Below, piece after piece: positions 7,643 to 16,468 of a stretch of 64,000 nt of DNA. The first letter of the stretch is position 1; the number at the start of each line of letters is the position of its first letter. The stretch covers positions 124,001-188,000 of the forward strand of contig NZ_JAMLJM010000001.1 in NCBI RefSeq assembly GCF_023635005.1, given 5' to 3'. Source of the DNA: Flavobacterium luminosum (lineage in GTDB: Bacteria > Bacteroidota > Bacteroidia > Flavobacteriales > Flavobacteriaceae). The notes beneath the pieces were generated by a model. That model was not told the DNA's origin. It did no database searches and saw only the letters and a program-made list of their open reading frames with translations. A program made the position numbers and the translations under genes.

Positions 7643-10057
7643 ATGAAAAAAACACTATTAACCACTTGCTTTTTTATTGCAAGTTATGTGGGGTTTTCTC
7701 AAGAAAACATTACCTACCAAAAACCTTCGGCTCCAATTTTAGCCCTAGCTGAATTTGAAAGAGCACCATCGGTATCGATGGATACCAAAAAAGTATACAT
7801 GTTACTCACCTATCGTGATACTTACAAAACGCTGGACGATTTAAATCAAGTAGAAATGCGTCTTGGCGGATTACGTATCAACCCCGCGACTAATATTTCT
7901 AGTACAATAACCTATAACAATAACCTTAAAATCAGAAAAATAAGAGACAAGGTAGAAACTCAAGTCAAAGGACTTCCAAACAATCCAAGAATTGCTTACA
8001 TCTCATGGTCTCCCGACGAAACTAAAGTAGCATTTACCAACACCGTTTCTTCGGGGGTAGAACTTTGGGTTCTAGACATCGCTTCGGCAACAGCTTCTAA
8101 ACTGACCAATCCTATTTTAAATGCCAATATGGGAATGCCCTACACTTGGTTCAGAGACGGAAAACATATTTTAGTAAAACAATTGGTACCACAACGTCCT
8201 GCACTCATAGATGATAAGAAAGACTTACCCAAAGGACCTGTGGTTTCTACTGCTGATGGAAAAGTCTCTCAAAACAGAACATATCAGGATTTATTGAAAA
8301 ATCCTACTGACGAAGCCAACTTCGAGAATCTGATTACTTCTGAATACCATAAAGTTAGTTTAGATGGCAGCTCCACTTTATTCAAAAAAGCTGATTTATA
8401 TGCCAGCGAGTCATTTTCTCCGGACGGTAACTATCTATTAACCAATGTGATAAAAAAACCTTTTTCATATATTATTCCTTACAACCGATTTCCAATCACA
8501 ACCGAAGTATATGATTTGAAGGCCAATTTAGTAAAAATCATCAACGAATCTCCACTAAACGAAGTAATGCCTAAGGGTTTTATGGCTGTTAAAAAAGGAA
8601 AAAGATCGATTTCCTGGAGAAACGACGAACCATCAACACTCTTCTTTGTGGAAGCTCTTGACGGCGGTGACCCTGCTATAAAAGTAGATTATAGAGATGA
8701 AGCATTCCTTTGGAAAGCCCCTTTTAATACCGAACCTGTTTCAATATTAAAAACACCTCAGCGTTTTGCAGGAATTACATGGGGGAATGCTACTACAGCC
8801 ATTGCGTATGACAACTGGTACGACACCAGAAACATGAAAACCTATCTGTTTAACCCCTCCAATTCTTCAGAAAAACCTAAAGTAATTAACGATAGAAATC
8901 AACAAGATATTTATGCTGATCCCGGTAATTTCGAAACCAAAAAAAATGAATATGGCCGTTATGTTTTGGCTATAGAAAACAATAACCTCTACTTAATAGG
9001 CGATGGATTTACCAAAGAAGGTCAATTTCCTTTTGTAGATGAATTAAATCTAAATACCTTACAAAAAAAGCGTCTGTATCAGAGTAATTATAAAGACAAA
9101 AAAGAAGAAATTTTATCTATTGAAGATTTCAAAAAAGGAGAAGTTTTGGTACAAATTCAATCAAAAACCGAATTCCCAAATTATTATTTTAGAAACATCA
9201 AATCGAAAGATAAAATTACTCCAATCACTACATTCGCTAACCCTTTTCAAAGTATAAAAAATGTTCATAAAGAGGTGATCAAATACAAACGAAAAGATGG
9301 TGTAGAATTATCCGGAACTCTATATTTACCGGCAAATTACGACCGTGTTGGCAAGAAAGAAAAACTTCCTTTATTGATATGGGCTTACCCGGAAGAATTT
9401 AAAGATAAAAACTCGGCGGGACAGAATAATAAGAACGCGAATGAATTCACATTTCCTTATTACGGATCATTTGTTTATTGGGTGACCAAAGGTTATGCTG
9501 TATTAGATGATGCTTCTTTTCCAATAATTGGAGAAGGTAAAACAGAACCAAACGATACATTCATTCCGCAATTAGTAGCTAATGCCGAAGCAGCTATTGA
9601 CGCGGTAGACAATTTAGGATACATCAATCGCAAAAAAGTAGCGGTAGGAGGTCATTCCTATGGCGCATTCATGACGGCTAATTTATTAACCCATTCCAAT
9701 TTATTCGCTTGCGGAATTGCAAGAAGTGGAGCGTATAACAGGACATTGACACCTTTTGGCTTTCAGAGTGAACAACGTAATTATTGGGAAGTTCCTTCGA
9801 TTTACAATGGCATGTCGCCTTTTATGACGGCTGACAAAATGAAAACTCCAATGCTATTGGTTCATGGAGAAGCAGATAATAACCCAGGAACCTTTACGTT
9901 ACAAACCGAACGTTATTTTCAGGCATTAAAAGGCTTAGGAGCACCGGTAAGAATGGTGATCTTACCAAAAGAATCTCATGGCTATGCAGCCAAAGAAAAT
10001 ATTTTTCATTTACTGTGGGAACAAGAGCAGTTTTTAGACAAATATCTTAAAAATTAA
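7643..10057 (+). CDS. Secreted S9 (prolyl-oligopeptidase family) serine peptidase
   Basis: An 804-residue protein with signal peptide MKKTLLTTCFFIASYVGFSQ. An N-terminal beta-propeller-like region of repeated strand motifs, such as YISWSPDETKVAFTN and ASESFSPDGNYLL, precedes a C-terminal alpha/beta-hydrolase domain. The triad is visible: Ser672 in GGHSYGAF, Asp745 in VHGEADNNPG, His779 in KESHGY. The architecture resembles dipeptidyl/acylaminoacyl peptidases and the glutamyl-endopeptidase-like branch of S9. It is probably periplasmic and digests oligopeptides. It is monocistronic, with a strong bidirectional terminator directly behind. Substrate specificity is not readable. Confidence 0.9.
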   Translation: MKKTLLTTCFFIASYVGFSQENITYQKPSAPILALAEFERAPSVSMDTKKVYMLLTYRDTYKTLDDLNQVEMRLGGLRINPATNISSTITYNNNLKIRKIRDKVETQVKGLPNNPRIAYISWSPDETKVAFTNTVSSGVELWVLDIASATASKLTNPILNANMGMPYTWFRDGKHILVKQLVPQRPALIDDKKDLPKGPVVSTADGKVSQNRTYQDLLKNPTDEANFENLITSEYHKVSLDGSSTLFKKADLYASESFSPDGNYLLTNVIKKPFSYIIPYNRFPITTEVYDLKANLVKIINESPLNEVMPKGFMAVKKGKRSISWRNDEPSTLFFVEALDGGDPAIKVDYRDEAFLWKAPFNTEPVSILKTPQRFAGITWGNATTAIAYDNWYDTRNMKTYLFNPSNSSEKPKVINDRNQQDIYADPGNFETKKNEYGRYVLAIENNNLYLIGDGFTKEGQFPFVDELNLNTLQKKRLYQSNYKDKKEEILSIEDFKKGEVLVQIQSKTEFPNYYFRNIKSKDKITPITTFANPFQSIKNVHKEVIKYKRKDGVELSGTLYLPANYDRVGKKEKLPLLIWAYPEEFKDKNSAGQNNKNANEFTFPYYGSFVYWVTKGYAVLDDASFPIIGEGKTEPNDTFIPQLVANAEAAIDAVDNLGYINRKKVAVGGHSYGAFMTANLLTHSNLFACGIARSGAYNRTLTPFGFQSEQRNYWEVPSIYNGMSPFMTADKMKTPMLLVHGEADNNPGTFTLQTERYFQALKGLGAPVRMVILPKESHGYAAKENIFHLLWEQEQFLDKYLKN

Positions 10058-10062
10058 ACATA

Positions 10063-10090
10063 AATAAGCCCCAATTTTGGGGCTTATTTT
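10063..10090. terminator. Bidirectional terminator between the S9 peptidase and the ABC ATPase
   Basis: AATAAGCCCCAA pairs perfectly with TTGGGGCTTATT around a two-base loop and is flanked by A and T runs. It lies between two convergent genes. Confidence 0.88.
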
Positions 10091-11024
10091 ATTTCTTTAC
10101 TTCAAGTGTCACATCTAATTGTAATTCCAGTTCCGAGTCATGCTGAAAAAAAAGAGGCCTACCATTAAAAGCCGCTTTAATTAAATAGTGACTCCCTTTG
10201 AAATAGCATTGTTTTACCGTTACTTTCAAAGGACCATTTTCTGTAACCTTTAACTGATGTGGATATACCAAAATATTTTCTGTTTTCCCATCTCTACTAA
10301 TCGCTAATTCATTAACTTCTCCAAAAAGAGACGCAATGTATTTTGATTCAGGATTTTTATAAATTTCCTTAGAAGGGGCTTTGGCTACCAATTGTCCTCC
10401 TTGCAAAATCATCGTCTCATCAGAAAACGATAAGGCATCAGTACTATCATGAGTTGCTACAATTACCGTAATTCCTCTACTTTTTAAATAGGCGAATAAA
10501 TTACGTCGCAACGCATTTTTCCTAAAATTATCGATATGACTAAAAGGCTCATCCAACAACAATACCTCTGGTTCAAGCGCCAAAACTCTAGCTAATGCCA
10601 CACGTTGTTGTTGCCCTCCACTCAAAAGATTAACATTGACCTTAGAAAACTCTGTCATTTCAACTATTTCCAAGAGTTCCTGAATCCTTAGTTTTTTTAA
10701 AGCTGTAAAGGCATTGGTTAGATATTTTCCAACACTTTCAGCCGCAGTTTCATAAGGCATTAAACCAAAATCCTGAGCCATAAATTTCATAAAAGGCATC
10801 CCTGGAACTAAATTGAACTTAGGTCCCGTTATCGGAGTATTATTCCAACTAATGTTCCCTTCATCCAAATCATACAATCCATACATCAGTTTTAGCAGGG
10901 TGCTTTTCCCACAGCCACTTTCACCCAGAAGAGCAATATTTTGGCCTTTTTGTATATCAAAACTAATATTATGTAAAATCTTTTTATCGGTATAACCAAA
11001 AGACAAATTTTCAACTCGAAGCAT
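10089..11024 (-). CDS. ABC transporter ATP-binding protein with C-terminal TOBE-like domain
   Basis: A 311-residue ATPase. Walker A is LLGESGCGKST, the signature is LSGGQQQRVALARV, Walker B is VLLLDEPFSHID and the switch histidine lies in ATHDS. Residues about 240-311 form a beta-rich tail resembling the TOBE domain of PotA/FbpC-type importer ATPases, which suggests an uptake system for polyamine, iron or a similar substrate. No permease or binding protein is nearby, so it is an orphan subunit here. The ATG at 11024 (MLRVENLSFGY) is preferred over the one at 11033. A -7 box at 11044-11051 would leave the upstream ATG almost leaderless. Confidence 0.85.
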   Translation of the reverse strand: MLRVENLSFGYTDKKILHNISFDIQKGQNIALLGESGCGKSTLLKLMYGLYDLDEGNISWNNTPITGPKFNLVPGMPFMKFMAQDFGLMPYETAAESVGKYLTNAFTALKKLRIQELLEIVEMTEFSKVNVNLLSGGQQQRVALARVLALEPEVLLLDEPFSHIDNFRKNALRRNLFAYLKSRGITVIVATHDSTDALSFSDETMILQGGQLVAKAPSKEIYKNPESKYIASLFGEVNELAISRDGKTENILVYPHQLKVTENGPLKVTVKQCYFKGSHYLIKAAFNGRPLFFQHDSELELQLDVTLEVKK

Positions 11025-11043
11025 ATTCAGCATTTATGGAGGA

Positions 11044-11051
11044 CAAATTTA
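11044..11051 (-). promoter_or_regulatory. -7 box TAAATTTG upstream of the ABC ATPase
   Basis: A perfect TAnnTTTG ending 19 bases before the preferred ATG (11024) and only 10 before the alternative ATG (11033). Confidence 0.4.
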
Positions 11052-11113
11052 CGAAGTAAGACCCTAAAAAAAGGGCTTTTTCGGGCAGCTTTTTCAACAA
11101 ATTAGCATTAATT

Positions 11114-11809
11114 TTACTGTCCTGCTTCTTTTTTAGCATCCTCAACCATTTTCTGATTGGCTGTTATGGCAAATTCTACACGTCTGTTTAATGCTCTTCC
11201 TGCTTCGGTATCATTCGTTGCTATAGGATCGGCTTCACCCATACCCAAAGTATTAAAACGTGAACTTGACAAGCCTCTGGATACCAAATACGATTTCACA
11301 GCAGCAGCTCTTTGCTCTGATAGTTGTAAATTATAACTATCGGTTCCTTTACTATCAGTATAACCAAAGATTTGAATATCTGTATCCGGATATTCTTTGA
11401 AAACCGGCACTAATTTATCCAGATTAGCTTTGGCTTTACTGGTCAAAGTAGCTTTATTGAAATCAAAGTTTACCGAATTTTCTCCTAGAGTTAACTTAAT
11501 CCCTTCTCCTACTCTTTCAACTTGCGCACCCGGTAATTGTTCATTAATTTGTCGGGCTTGACGGTCCATCTTGTTTCCAATAACTCCACCAACGACTCCA
11601 CCAACGACTCCACCCAACACAGCACCCATAGCACCTTTTCCTCCTTTACCAAGGTTGTTTCCTAAAACACCTCCTATAACAGCACCACTAACAGCACCAA
11701 TAGCTGCTCCTTTTTGAGTATTGTTTGCATTTTTAACTGCATTACAACTAGTTAAGATTGATCCTGTACAGAACAATCCTGTAACGATATATATACTTAC
11801 TTTTTTCAT
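11114..11809 (-). CDS. OmpA-family lipoprotein with glycine-zipper segment
   Basis: A 231-residue protein with a lipoprotein signal ending LTSC (Cys22). Residues about 35-85 are a glycine-zipper stretch (GAIGAVSGAVIGGVLGNNL and repeats) that probably inserts in or packs against the outer membrane. Residues about 105-220 are an OmpA C-terminal peptidoglycan-binding domain: FGYTDSKGTDSYNLQLSEQR, then RALNRRVEFAI, with the Asp and Arg that grip the peptide stem. It likely tethers the outer membrane to peptidoglycan. It follows the lipocalin-like lipoprotein gene by 11 bases and is probably in its operon. Confidence 0.9.
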   Translation of the reverse strand: MKKVSIYIVTGLFCTGSILTSCNAVKNANNTQKGAAIGAVSGAVIGGVLGNNLGKGGKGAMGAVLGGVVGGVVGGVIGNKMDRQARQINEQLPGAQVERVGEGIKLTLGENSVNFDFNKATLTSKAKANLDKLVPVFKEYPDTDIQIFGYTDSKGTDSYNLQLSEQRAAAVKSYLVSRGLSSSRFNTLGMGEADPIATNDTEAGRALNRRVEFAITANQKMVEDAKKEAGQ

Positions 11810-11820
11810 AAGGTCTTATT

Positions 11821-12303
11821 TTATTTGTTCTTTTGAAATTGATAAACGATATCCGTCAGTTTTCCACCAATATCTACCCTATCCACTAACTGAAAGGAAT
11901 CTTCCGTTTGATTGCGCAAGGCTAAAACATAACCTTGAGTAACTTTTCTGGCTTTGTCATCAGGATTTAGGAACTTTAACACAAACTGTTGTTCTTTAGT
12001 AACATACCATTTAATAGCAGCGCTAAAAGAAGGACACCCCCCTTTAGTCAACGCTACATTTCCGCTATCATTATTAGACACGAAAGTCCAGCTACTTCCT
12101 TCGAAACAATTGGAATCGGCAATTTGAAACGAATTCACTTTAAAAAGATTTTCACCTATATAATCAACCGAAGTCAATGTCCAATTACCTTTAATAGCGG
12201 TTTGTGATTTTCTATCAACAGTTGTACTTGTAGCAGCAGCTTGTTTTGTTTTGCAACTTACTAGGGTTACTAGCAATGCAAAAAACAACATCATTTTTTT
12301 CAT
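11821..12303 (-). CDS. Lipocalin-like lipoprotein
   Basis: A 160-residue protein starting MKKMMLFFALLVTLVSC, a lipoprotein signal with Cys17. The mature part has the small beta-barrel pattern of Bacteroidota lipocalin-like proteins: IKGNWTLTSVDYIGE, FEGSSWTFVSNNDSG, FVLKFLNPDDKARKVTQGY. Such proteins bind hydrophobic ligands or serve an unknown envelope role; the ligand is not known. It leads a two-gene unit with the OmpA-like lipoprotein, suggesting a shared envelope job. A perfect -7 box lies 30 bases upstream. Confidence 0.78.
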   Translation of the reverse strand: MKKMMLFFALLVTLVSCKTKQAAATSTTVDRKSQTAIKGNWTLTSVDYIGENLFKVNSFQIADSNCFEGSSWTFVSNNDSGNVALTKGGCPSFSAAIKWYVTKEQQFVLKFLNPDDKARKVTQGYVLALRNQTEDSFQLVDRVDIGGKLTDIVYQFQKNK

Positions 12304-12332
12304 ATGCGAATATATTTATGTTTCTCGTTATA

Positions 12333-12340
12333 CAAAATTA
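12333..12340 (-). promoter_or_regulatory. -7 box TAATTTTG of the lipocalin-ompA unit
   Basis: A perfect TAnnTTTG on the minus strand, 29 bases before the ATG at 12303. Confidence 0.45.
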
Positions 12341-12432
12341 CAACGATTTTCTAATCGTCTTAGTATAATTTTTCTGATTCATCACGCTATAAATCGGTCA
12401 TTTTGTCACCTGAGGAAGATTTGGTATTTGTT

Positions 12433-12461
12433 TTGAAAGAAATAAAGAGATAATAAATTTA
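12433..12461 (+). promoter_or_regulatory. htpG: Probable htpG promoter (TTG-N18-TAAATTTA)
   Basis: A -33 TTG at 12433-12435, an 18-base spacer, then TAAATTTA at 12454-12461, which differs from TAnnTTTG only in the last base. It ends 20 bases before the htpG ATG. I see no heat-shock operator such as CIRCE. Confidence 0.4.
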
Positions 12462-12481
12462 CTAATAAAATTTGACATACT

Positions 12482-14368
12482 ATGACAACAGGAAAAATTA
12501 ATGTTTCGGTAGAAAACATCTTTCCCTTAATCAAAAAGTTTTTATATAGCGACCACGAAATTTTTCTTCGTGAGTTAGTATCGAATGCTACCGATGCAAC
12601 TTTAAAATTAAAACACTTAACCAATATTGGAGAAGCCAAAGTTGAATACGGCAATCCTATTATCGAAATCAAAATAGATAAAGAAAACAAAAGAATCCAC
12701 ATTATCGACCAAGGTATTGGTATGACTGCTGATGAAGTAGAGAAATACATCAATCAAGTTGCCTTTTCCGGTGCCGAAGAATTTTTGGAAAAATATAAAG
12801 ATTCTGCCAAAGATTCAGGTATTATCGGTCATTTTGGTCTTGGATTCTACTCTGCTTTCATGGTAGCTAACAAAGTGGAAATCATCACAAAATCATTCAA
12901 AGACGAACCAGCCGTTCATTGGACTTGTGACGGAAGCCCTGAATTTACTTTAGTGCCTCACTCTAAAACCGAAAGAGGAACAGAAATCATTCTAAACATT
13001 GCTGAAGATTCTCTAGAATTTTTAGAAGATTATAAAATTCGTGAATTGTTGACCAAGTACAACAAATTCATGCCGGTTCCTATCAAATTTGGTACCAGAA
13101 CAGAAACAATCCCTGTTCCAGAAGGTGCTGCTGAAGATGTAAAACCAGAAACCAAAGAAGTAGATAACATCATCAACAACCCAAATCCGGCATGGACTAA
13201 ACAACCTTCGGATCTCACTGATGAGGACTACAAAAACTTCTATCGCGAGTTGTATCCAATGAACTTCGAAGATCCGTTGTTCAACATTCATTTGAATGTA
13301 GATTATCCTTTTAATCTTACCGGTATTTTATACTTCCCTAAATTGTCTTCTGATTTACAAATCCAAAAAGACAAAATTCAATTGTACCAAAATCAGGTAT
13401 TTGTAACGGATAATGTAGAAGGTATTGTTCCTGAGTTCTTGATGATGCTTAAAGGAGTGGTAGATTCTCCGGATATTCCGTTGAATGTTTCTCGTTCTTA
13501 TTTACAAGCCGACGGAAATGTGAAGAAGATATCTAACTATATTACCCGAAAAGTATCGGACAAATTAAAGTCATTATTTAATGAAAATCGTGAAGATTTC
13601 GAGAAAAAATGGAATGATATTAAGATTGTCTTAGAATACGGTATGTTATCGGAACCAAAATTCTATGAAAAAGCTGGCGATTTTGTTTTGTACCCAACAA
13701 CTGATGAAAAATATTTCACTTTATCTGAATTAAAAGAAGCTATTGCTCCTATTCAAACAGATAAAAACGGAAAATTAGTGGTGTTATACGCTTCCAATAA
13801 AGATGCACAACACAGCTACATCGATATTGCCAAAGCAAAAGGGTATCAAGTATTGTTGTTAGATTCACCAATCGTATCGCATTTGATTCAAAAATTAGAA
13901 GCTGATAACGAGAATTTAGTCTTCAGTCGCGTGGATGCAGATCATATTGATAAGTTAATTCAGAAAGAAGAAAATCAAATTTCTAAATTATCTGATGAAG
14001 AAAAAGAAAAACTAAAAGTAAGCATTGAAGCAGTTGTACCAAAAGAAAATTACACTGTTCAAATGGAAGCCTTAGACAGTACTTCTGCTCCGTTCATCAT
14101 TACACAGCCTGAGTTCATGCGAAGAATGAAAGAAATGAGCGCAACCGGTGGCGGAGGAATGTTTGGAATGGGCAACTTCCCTGACATGTACAACTTAGTT
14201 GTAAACACTAATTCGGAATTGGCTTCAACTATTTTACATGCCGAAAACGAAGAATCAAAAGCTAGTCTGGTTAAACAAGCCTTAGATTTAGCGAAATTAT
14301 CTCAAGGATTACTAAAAGGTGAAGAGTTAACTGCATTTGTAAAACGTAGTTTCGAATCGTTATCCTAA
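12482..14368 (+). CDS. htpG: Molecular chaperone HtpG (bacterial Hsp90)
   Basis: A 628-residue cytoplasmic dimeric ATPase chaperone that remodels client proteins, often with DnaK. The GHKL ATP-binding motifs are all present: ELVSNATDATLKLK (catalytic Glu and Mg-binding Asn), IDQGIGMT, GHFGLGFYSAF and RGTEIILNI. The middle domain contains SRSYLQADGNVKKIS with the conserved arginine. The C-terminal dimerisation domain has a Gly/Met-rich insert (GGGGMFGMGNFPDMYNL). Length is normal for the family. It is monocistronic, with a terminator at 14389. Confidence 0.97.
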   Translation: MTTGKINVSVENIFPLIKKFLYSDHEIFLRELVSNATDATLKLKHLTNIGEAKVEYGNPIIEIKIDKENKRIHIIDQGIGMTADEVEKYINQVAFSGAEEFLEKYKDSAKDSGIIGHFGLGFYSAFMVANKVEIITKSFKDEPAVHWTCDGSPEFTLVPHSKTERGTEIILNIAEDSLEFLEDYKIRELLTKYNKFMPVPIKFGTRTETIPVPEGAAEDVKPETKEVDNIINNPNPAWTKQPSDLTDEDYKNFYRELYPMNFEDPLFNIHLNVDYPFNLTGILYFPKLSSDLQIQKDKIQLYQNQVFVTDNVEGIVPEFLMMLKGVVDSPDIPLNVSRSYLQADGNVKKISNYITRKVSDKLKSLFNENREDFEKKWNDIKIVLEYGMLSEPKFYEKAGDFVLYPTTDEKYFTLSELKEAIAPIQTDKNGKLVVLYASNKDAQHSYIDIAKAKGYQVLLLDSPIVSHLIQKLEADNENLVFSRVDADHIDKLIQKEENQISKLSDEEKEKLKVSIEAVVPKENYTVQMEALDSTSAPFIITQPEFMRRMKEMSATGGGGMFGMGNFPDMYNLVVNTNSELASTILHAENEESKASLVKQALDLAKLSQGLLKGEELTAFVKRSFESLS

Positions 14369-14388
14369 ACCATTTTCTCTTTAATTAA

Positions 14389-14425
14389 GAAAGACCTGTT
14401 TCTACCATGATTCAGGTCTTTTTTT
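14389..14425 (+). terminator. Rho-independent terminator of htpG
   Basis: AAAGACCTG pairs with CAGGTCTTT across a 14-base loop and is followed by seven T. Confidence 0.85.
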
Positions 14426-14555
14426 ATTCCTTTACACAAAAAACTTCTTTATTCTTTAAGCGTTACAATCAAACAGAATTGCGAATAAAACAATTTGCTT
14501 ATCGTGAAGATTCAATAAAATTCTGATATTTTAATCAAAATTTAAACTAATAAAC

Positions 14556-14563
14556 TATATTTG
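14556..14563 (+). promoter_or_regulatory. -7 box TATATTTG of the EamA-DoxX-AlkB operon
   Basis: A perfect TAnnTTTG 22 bases before the EamA ATG. No -33 TTG at normal spacing. Confidence 0.5.
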
Positions 14564-14585
14564 CCGGCTTTTTAAATTTGAAAAA

Positions 14586-15479
14586 ATGACGAAAAATACC
14601 TTATTAAAAGGCGTTTTGCTTGTGGGTTTAGGCGCTACCAGTTATGGAATGCTTGCTACCTTTGTAAAATTAGCCTATGATGAAAAATTCACTACCGGCG
14701 AAGTTACCTCTTCACAATTCATCTTAGGAATCCTAGGAATCTTAATCATCAATTTATTTCAAAAAGTGAAGAAGGGAGAAGCTGTTGTAAAAGCTACACC
14801 AAAAAACATTTTCGATTTAATGTTGGCTGGAACTTCTCTTGGAATGACAAGTGTATTTTATTATTTAGCCGTAAAATATATTCCTGTTTCAATTGGAATC
14901 GTATTATTAATGCAAACCGTATGGATGGGCGTTCTTTTAGAATGGTTTTTAGATAAAAAAGCTCCCTCTTTGCAAAAAATAATTTCTGTAGCAATTGTTT
15001 TATTGGGTACAGCTTTAGCAACCAATCTGTTTAGCAAATCTATTGTATTAGACTGGAGAGGAGTTATGTGGGGGGTATTAGCAGCCTCTTCGTTCACCAC
15101 TACTATGTTTACTGCCAACAGAATTGCATTAGGTATTTCTTCAGCACAACGTAGTTTGTACATGCTTCTTGGTGGCGCTGTAATTGTATTTGGTTTTACT
15201 ATCGCCACACAAGTTACTCCGTTTAACATGGCCATTTTCGCAAAATGGGGTATCATATTAGCCTTATTTGGCACTATTATTCCTCCTATGCTCATGAATG
15301 CAGGATTCCCTTACACAGGCATTGGATTAGGAAGTATTGTCTCTTCTTTAGAATTACCGGTTTCTGTAATGATGGCATTTATGATTTTAAATGAAACCGT
15401 TGTATTTTCACAATGGATTGGGATTATTTTAATTATCTTAGCGATTGTGATTATGAACATACAATTTTCTAAAAAATAA
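14586..15479 (+). CDS. EamA/DMT-family transporter
   Basis: A 297-residue inner-membrane protein with ten predicted hydrophobic helices arranged as two EamA repeats of about 140 residues each, the normal drug/metabolite transporter layout. It should move a small metabolite or amino acid across the cytoplasmic membrane; the substrate is unknown. Its stop codon is followed immediately by the ATG of the DoxX-like gene (TAAATG), so the two are one transcription unit and likely translationally coupled. It is the first gene after the -7 box at 14556. Confidence 0.87.
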   Translation: MTKNTLLKGVLLVGLGATSYGMLATFVKLAYDEKFTTGEVTSSQFILGILGILIINLFQKVKKGEAVVKATPKNIFDLMLAGTSLGMTSVFYYLAVKYIPVSIGIVLLMQTVWMGVLLEWFLDKKAPSLQKIISVAIVLLGTALATNLFSKSIVLDWRGVMWGVLAASSFTTTMFTANRIALGISSAQRSLYMLLGGAVIVFGFTIATQVTPFNMAIFAKWGIILALFGTIIPPMLMNAGFPYTGIGLGSIVSSLELPVSVMMAFMILNETVVFSQWIGIILIILAIVIMNIQFSKK

Positions 15480-15833
15480 ATGGCACACCATTGGCATCAA
15501 TATCTAATGGCCACCGTGTATATTCTAGCAGGTTTGAATCATTTTCGAAACCCTAAATTATATACACGGATAATTCCCAACTACCTCCCTAATCCTTCAC
15601 TATTAAACAAATTGAGTGGATTGGCAGAAATTGTTTTAGGTATTGGACTATTATTCCCACAAGTTTCGAAGCTATCGGCTTGGGGAATAATTATTTTATT
15701 GATTGCGGTCTTTCCTGCCAATGTGTATATGTACCAAAATGAAAAAGCTGGTTTAGGACTACCCAAATGGATCAGACTAGTTCGTCTTCCGTTGCAGTTG
15801 GTATTGCTCTATTGGGCTTATCTATATACGTAA
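15480..15833 (+). CDS. DoxX-like small membrane protein
   Basis: A 117-residue protein with about four hydrophobic helices. It carries the DoxX-type pattern MATVYILAGLNHFRNPKLY followed by a helix with GLAEIVLGIGLLFP. DoxX-like proteins are poorly understood and have been linked to redox processes in the membrane. It starts on the base after the EamA stop codon and ends two bases before the AlkB start, so it sits in the middle of a tightly packed operon. Confidence 0.75.
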   Translation: MAHHWHQYLMATVYILAGLNHFRNPKLYTRIIPNYLPNPSLLNKLSGLAEIVLGIGLLFPQVSKLSAWGIIILLIAVFPANVYMYQNEKAGLGLPKWIRLVRLPLQLVLLYWAYLYT

Positions 15834-15835
15834 CT

Positions 15836-16432
15836 ATGAGTTTATTTCCTGAGGAAAATATTGTTTTCAATTTACCTGATGCGGAAATAACCTATTTTCC
15901 TCAGTTCATAAATTCAGTTGACGCGCATGATTTATTTCAAAAATTACTCCAAGAAACTCCCTGGCAACAAGATTATATTACTGTTTTTGGAAAAACGCAC
16001 GCACAACCAAGATTGACTTGCCTCTATGGAAACGAGGGCAAACCGTATGGCTATTCTAATATTGTCATGCAACCTAACCCTTGGACTCCTTTAATTATGT
16101 ATATAAAAGAAGAGGTAGAGAAAATTTGTAATGAAAATTTCACCACGGTACTTCTGAATTTATACCGTGACGGACAAGATAGTAATGGTTGGCATGCGGA
16201 TAATGAAAAAGAATTAGGCAGAAATCCTATTATTGCCTCGGTAAGTTTTGGTGCAGAGAGAATCTTCCAACTTAAACACAACACCTTAGATAACAAGCAA
16301 AATATCACATTACAAAACGGAAGCCTTCTAATAATGAAAGGCACCACACAACACTTCTGGAAACATCAAATTCCCAAAACCAAGACAAAAATTGGTCCTA
16401 GAATCAACTTAACCTTTAGAATTATTAAATAA
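15836..16432 (+). CDS. AlkB-family 2-oxoglutarate/Fe(II) dioxygenase
   Basis: A 198-residue enzyme. It should reverse alkylation damage in DNA or RNA by oxidative demethylation of 1-methyladenine and 3-methylcytosine. Motifs: NLYRDGQDSNGWHADNE with iron ligands His120 and Asp122, FWKHQIP with His177, and PRINLTFR with 2-oxoglutarate-binding Arg189. PRLTCLYG and NPIIASVSFGAER match the ALKBH2/3-like branch. I chose the ATG at 15836, two bases after the DoxX stop; an upstream in-frame ATG at 15767 would overlap that gene and add a non-homologous tail. It is the last gene of the EamA-DoxX-AlkB operon. Confidence 0.92.
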   Translation: MSLFPEENIVFNLPDAEITYFPQFINSVDAHDLFQKLLQETPWQQDYITVFGKTHAQPRLTCLYGNEGKPYGYSNIVMQPNPWTPLIMYIKEEVEKICNENFTTVLLNLYRDGQDSNGWHADNEKELGRNPIIASVSFGAERIFQLKHNTLDNKQNITLQNGSLLIMKGTTQHFWKHQIPKTKTKIGPRINLTFRIIK

Positions 16433-16441
16433 TTTTTTTGT

Positions 16442-16449
16442 TATATTTG
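16442..16449 (+). promoter_or_regulatory. -7 box TATATTTG of the sterol-desaturase-family gene
   Basis: A perfect TAnnTTTG 19 bases before the ATG at 16469 and 9 bases after the AlkB stop. Confidence 0.5.
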
Positions 16450-16468
16450 GTAAAAACCAACCCAAATT

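Noticed and set aside
11034..11113. Terminator hairpin after the ompA-like gene
   Set aside because: The AAAAAGG/GGGC repeats do not form a convincing GC stem followed by a T tract in the right order.
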